Positions 37,401 through 43,400 of a stretch of 64,000 bases of DNA are shown here, piece by piece. A model generated the notes under the pieces. It had not been told where the DNA came from, did not search any database, and saw only the letters and a list, made by a program, of their open reading frames with translations. Source of the DNA: Diphasiastrum complanatum (lineage: Eukaryota > Streptophyta > Lycopodiopsida > Lycopodiales > Lycopodiaceae); contig CM055104.1 in NCBI GenBank assembly GCA_029204225.1, positions 24,381,285 through 24,445,284 of the forward strand, in the 5' to 3' direction. The translations under genes and the position numbers were made by a program. How positions within the stretch are numbered: position 1 is the stretch's first letter; every line of letters begins with the position of its first letter.

Positions 37401-40400
37401 TCAGATACCTTTGCAATCAACCTGAGCTTAGAGGTCGGAAAGCTCGTTGGGCAAAGTTGATGCAAGAGTTTGACATGTCTATCAGATATAGACGTGGAAA
37501 ATTCAATACAGTAGCAGATGCCCTTAGCAGAATGCCTATGATAAACGAGCTGAGTTTTACTCAGATTCGTAATGAGTTACTCGAGTCCTTGAGAGGGAAA
37601 TGCCAGTATGATGTATTCTTCTCTACTATCTGGAACTCAGTCCAGAGCAGACAGTTACAGACTCCAGAACCAGTTCCTGTTGGTGCCAGTTCATCCAAGA
37701 ATACGACAGCTTCCGTTGAGGATGATGATGAGTCTGAGTATACGTCGTCAGATGGCGTTGAGGATTCTGAGCCTGTATTACCCAAGCAAACCCCAGTGGT
37801 TGAGGGTCAGTTGACTCAAGGATTCAAATGGAAACAGTATTCCATTCAGGATGAGTACTTGCTCTATAGAGAGAGAGTATGTGTCCCCAATTCAGAGGAT
37901 TATAGCAGTAGGTCCTATATGAATGTCATGACAATCCTAGTGCAGGACACCCAGGCATACAGAAGACCTATGAGCTTCTTCGTAGGCATTTTTTCTGGCG
38001 CAATATGAAAAAGGACGTCCACCAGTATGTAACCAGTCGCCAGAAATGTCGAGTAAACAAAGCAGAGCGTTTAAAGGCAGGAGGGTTGTTGCATCCCTTA
38101 GAAATACGAGCTGGTAAATGGGAGAGTATCTCCATGGATTTTATAGTAGGCCTGCCTAAAACCCAAAAGGGTAATGACGCTATATGGGTCACAGTTGACC
38201 GTCTGACCAAAATGGCTCATTTCATTCCGACCAAAAGAACCGTTAGAGCTCCAGAGTTAGCGAGGTTGTTTGTAGACGGGCTATTTAAATTGTACGGTCT
38301 ACCATCCGGCATAGTCAGTGACCGGGACAGTAAGTTTACTAGAAATTTTTGGAGGGCAGTATTCCATCATCTCCATACTAAACTTAATATGAGTACCACC
38401 GACCATCCACAGACGGACGGTCAAACAGAGAGGGTAAATCAAGTGCTGGAGGATATGCTTCGTGCATACGTCAGCAAGAAGCAGACAAATTGGGAGGAGT
38501 ATCTCTCGATATTAGAGTTTGCTTATAACAGTACCAAACATTCAGCTACGGGATACAGCCCATTTATGCTGATGTACGGTTTTCAGCCACGCTCACCCAC
38601 AACTGTAGGGTTTAAACAAGAAAAAGTTGAAGCAGCCAGAAACTTTTTAGAGGACCTAAACCAGATGATAGAACATGCTAAGCGTAGCATTAGGCAGTCC
38701 CAGGATCGAGCCAGGCATTATGCAGATCCACAGAGACGGGATGTGCAGTTCTCCACTGGTGAGAAAGTCTACTTGAGAGTCCCAGTCGACTCTAAAACCC
38801 TCAAATCAGGAGTGTGAAGTTGTCTCCAAGGTATTGTGGTCCCTTTACCATTAGTAGGAGACTAGGCGAGGTCACCTATGAACTAGAACTCCCACAGAGT
38901 AGTAAGGTTTTTCCAGTCTTTCATGTGAGTCAGTTACGAAAAGCCTTAACCAGATCAGACAATCTGGTAGGGGACAGTGTTCTAGTTCTCCCATTGGATC
39001 CTCAGCAACCTCCACATGAACCAGAAAAGATTCTTGATAGTAGAGAGACGCAGACTCGTCATACTCTATACCGAGAATATCTGGTTAAGTGGAATGATCA
39101 GCCTGTTGAGAATGCCACTTGGGAAAGAGGCAGCGTCCTTCGCAAGATTTTTCCAGACTTTGTCTTAGAGGACCAAGACGGTTCTTAAGGGGGAGGGAGT
39201 GTTACGAGCTCGTAACCAGTGCCGAACCCTAGGGAACACAGATAGGTCGACCACAGTCAGAGTCGTGTCCAGCGTACATGACCAACAGGGCAAGAGAGTG
39301 TGAGTAGTGTACCATTCCTCACACTGGGCTAGGAGGGGCTTACTCTATATCAGGGAGTAGGCAAGGTTGGGTGGATCAGTTAGTGTTTGCCCTACTGTGG
39401 TGTTAGGATCTATTACAGGTTCCCTAGGTGGAAAGGTTGACAGATCCTCTATAGTTGAAACTGCCTCATCTTCTTAAATCAAATCATCCTTTCCATTGAG
39501 TCGTTCCAAATGATTGGGTGGACCTTGATTCCTTATGAAGATTTAGTTTATAGGCATTCCGATTGAATTTCTTTATAGTATGTACTATGGAAGGGCCTAG
39601 TAAAACTAGGGGACAACTTAGGACATTTTATGGTCCTCAATACCTTGGAGCCTTTTGGAATTGAAGATAGACCCAGTCCAGACTCGAGTTCGCATTTGAT
39701 TCGCGTAAAATTGGGCCATGCCGTAGGCCATTGTCATGGTATCTCGACCAACAAGTGGCGTTTCTTGCATATATTGCAAGAAATGCACTGCTACTTTCAC
39801 CTGGAAATAGGAGCACATGGCTGAAGCCATACATCAACATGAACAGACTATAACTAGTCGATGAGTTCTTTGCACTATTATATGCAAAGTCAACCATTGG
39901 GACGTACCTTTCTCAATTTGTCCGTCTCCTAGAAGCATATGCTCGAATCATATCTTCCATCAACTATTTTGTTTGCTCAATTTGACCGTCCCACTCTGGC
40001 CATAACTAAAAAACAACTATATATTTGCAAATGTGGACAATGCTAGGTAAATGAAGGTGAAAGACTTAAGGTAGCTGGCTTGCTACTTCCATTGTAAATT
40101 CCTGAACAAAAATATAAAATATTTCCACGGATTTGGGGGTTGCACGTTCTCAAACAAGGAATCAAAATGATGCTATTTGAGTAGAAGTTGACAAACTAAC
40201 CAAAATGGTGCAGTTCATCCCAACCTTAGAAGCCCGTTCCGACCAAAATGGGTCAGAACGTTCCGTTCCGTACGTTCAGGAACGCTCCTGTCGATGTTCA
40301 TAATAATTTAATTATTTTAATTATTTATATGAATTAAATGCTTTGTAAAAAAAAACGTATTTTTTTATTTTTTTTTGAGGGCATCGTTCCGGAATGGGCA

Positions 40401-43400
40401 ACTAAGATCCCAACAAAGATAATTGTCAAAGCTCCTGAACTTGCACAGCTTTTCGTGGAGAAGTTGTTCCGATTGAATGGTCTATCAAATGATATTGTTA
40501 GTGGTTGATATGCTAAGTTCACCGACAAATATGGCAGGCATTCTTTGAAAAATTGGAGACCACTTTAGGTTGATTGGATCATGAAAGCTCCTTTTTAATA
40601 AATCAGGTGTTCTTTGTGTGCCTAGGTGTCCCGCACACGGGCTGCCATGACACTCTTGTAGGGTCTAGGCCTAATTATTTCTTTTAGTCTTAGGTTAAGT
40701 TAGGTATACCTTTCCATTCCTGAAAAGTAGCCTATTCTTAAAAGAATATCCTTTAAATATCTTATCCTGAGGAGAAGTCTCGGAACCCTGCATTCTAAGT
40801 ATATTACTATCTAGAATTACCTGCCGGGGGATATCTAGCCAAATTGGACTGAAATACTTGTCAATTGTAAGCATATCTTTAACAGATAGATACAAATCAG
40901 ATTGGATCTCAGAAAAGCTCCTTATTGTAGGTGGAATACCACTTCTGAGTAGTTCTAATTGTTTGCTCTCAAATGCAACCAGTCTACCATCATGAAAAAG
41001 GACTGCCCCTACAAAATAGTCGCTAGTGTCTGATTCTAGCACAAACAGTTTGTTAGGATTGACCATGTGTAGTATTGGTGTTGTAGACAGTTTTTTAGAG
41101 TTTCAAAACTTTGACTATGTGTAGTATTGGTGTTGTAGACAGTTTTTTAGGATTTCAAAACTTTGATTCGACGATTCAGTCCACACCATTAGCAGACTGT
41201 ACTTGCTGTCTCGGCTGATTTTCTTTGCCCCTTTGAGGACATTTGTCAAGGGTAATGCAATCATTGCATAATCCATGATCAATTGATGATAAAACCCAGT
41301 GAAGCCAAGAAACGATTTGACCTTCTGGATGGTTAGGAGAATAGGCCACTCATGAACCTTACAGATCTTGTTGAGATCCATTTCCAACCCATGATTTGAG
41401 GCAACCTAGTAGAATCAGGATAGTCCTGAGATGCACTTCATGGTCCCTCAAAGTCTTACTGTAGACGAGGACATCATCCAAGTATACAATCACGAGTGTT
41501 ATCCGTACTTTCACTAATCTTGAGTTTCATTTTTGCTCTACATGGGTAAATTGGTGTGTGCCACTTTGGAGCCAGCTTTCACAACATCTACATCAATCAT
41601 TACATTTTCATTTCAGTAAATAGACATCCTCTATCTTTTTGCCTATATTGAAGAGAATGTTTCTATTTTTAGGAGAGACAAATAAGTTGTATCACTATAG
41701 ATCTTATTAGGGCGCCATTTATTGGACCTATTAGACATTATCATTCACTTGATTATTGATATGCACCCATGGTTCCTATTTTATTTGATCAATGGATACC
41801 CTTAGGTGTACAGACCAGCGGCCCTCATGGGACCTGTGCCACGTCGACGTATCCCTTTTACCGTAGTCGTAGCTTGGTGCAAGGGCCCTTGGAACACAAT
41901 ATGTGGAGAATTTCACTTGTTTTATAGTCAATTGACATAGTGATTTTATCTTTTTGTAGAAAACTTTTATGAGCTCCTTTGAGAGGAGGGTTTGTGATCC
42001 ATCTGATGCTTAGCTAATGGGCAAGAGCTCATAAGTCCATGTATCGCTACTTGCAGGTGTAATGCGTATCATAATGATTATAGAAGCGGTGGTCAAATTT
42101 TTATTGGAGCAACATTTACAAGACTTTCTTTCTGCATGTTGGGCCACTGTATGTTGTTGCAAAGATACAGCCCATGTTCCGGAATGTGATCCGGAATGGG
42201 GATCACGAGCCGGAACGTGATCCGGAATTTCTTATTAGGGTTTCTGGGAATGCAATTTTTTTCAATAGCAAATCACTTACCTAGTTGCCCAGAGTTCCAA
42301 GAAGAGTGTGGTCCAATTTTGAGCCATTAAGTGATTCTTTATCGAACATCTCCATTTTTGTATTATGTCAAATGAAATTACATGTAACCATATTGAACAG
42401 CAAACTGACAACAATCAACAAGTATGAAGCATATTACAAATGAAATTACATGTATCCATATTGAACAGCAAACCGACAACAATTATGAAGCATAAGCACC
42501 CATCTCAGAGCTTGTGACAAAAACGTGAGTCAACTCAACATGCTCAACAAAATATGAGTACATCATACATTGCCAACAGTATATAATTAACCAGATCAAT
42601 TTGGCTCTAGTCTCTATGCAATGTTATTCTTGCCTTTTTCCAGTTTATCAATAGGTTGTTCTTCTGATGCGTTCATTGATGATTTTGTAGTTCGTTCAAC
42701 ACTAACTAAACTATCAGTTTTTTTTTTAGCCTTTACTCTTTTTTCCAAAAAGAAAGAGAAAAATTGTGATCCAGGTCACGGATCGCTGATGTTCCAGAAC
42801 AATTCTGCAGTGGATCGCGATCCGCTGCAACATTGGAACTTTGTTGTTAAATTTTGTAAAATTCCATCATAACAGTTGAGTCAGCCAGCTCCTGTACAAT
42901 GTTCAATTTTTCATTAGCTCAAGGGTATCTACTTTGGGTAATGTCAATGCTGCCAGATAATTGTGGAATATTCTGTGCTGACCACGATATGGATTGTAGC
43001 TTGAATCACTATGAATTCATCCATGTGCTTTGGATGTTAGTGTTGATGCTATAAAAAAAGGGAATACACAGTCTGCAAGTATTTCGTATAGGACCATAAA
43101 TTTGAAACTCTTTTGCAAGAAGTATGTTACTAAAAGTTGGAGATAACTAAATATTAGTTGGCATTTAAGTCTAACATCCTGTATGTTTCTCTCCTAAGAA
43201 AACAATAATGAATGCTGCCCTAATTCAACTTGAGATTTTAGATACTCAAAAAAGCAGAATTCTATTCAGTCAGTCATGTCCTGTTTGCAAAACAAGCAGA
43301 AAGGAACCTGCCCACTGGGGCTAGACTTGACCTTCAATAGGGCCTTGAAGCTTTAATAGCAGAAGTACAAGCATCAATGAAAGTTCTTGCTATTTTTGAG

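Larger units (their letters stand above)
35481..39417 (+). mobile_element. Ty3/gypsy chromovirus L1 with both LTRs, in host intron 3
   Basis: 5' LTR 35481-35838 and 3' LTR 39200-39417 both start TGTTACGAGC and end CTATTACA. The 5-bp GGTTC on both flanks (35476-35480 and 39418-39422) is a perfect target duplication. Primer site TGGTATCAG at 35840, polypurine tract AAGGGGGAGGGAG (39187-39199). Gag is deleted, and protease to chromodomain are present in broken frames, so it is non-autonomous and dead. It sits inside an older gypsy in the opposite orientation. Confidence 0.95.
39418..41510 (-). mobile_element. Older Ty3/gypsy L0 remnant, minus strand, with inverted integrase core
   Basis: Minus-strand order from high to low: reverse transcriptase (41500-41115), RNase H (41066-40695), integrase zinc region (about 40680-40600), then a block in opposite orientation (40006-40590), then integrase C-terminal part (40005-39637) and linker ending [14 protein letters not shown] at 39418. 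It was split by gypsy L1 and carries a MITE. All frames are broken. Confidence 0.85.
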
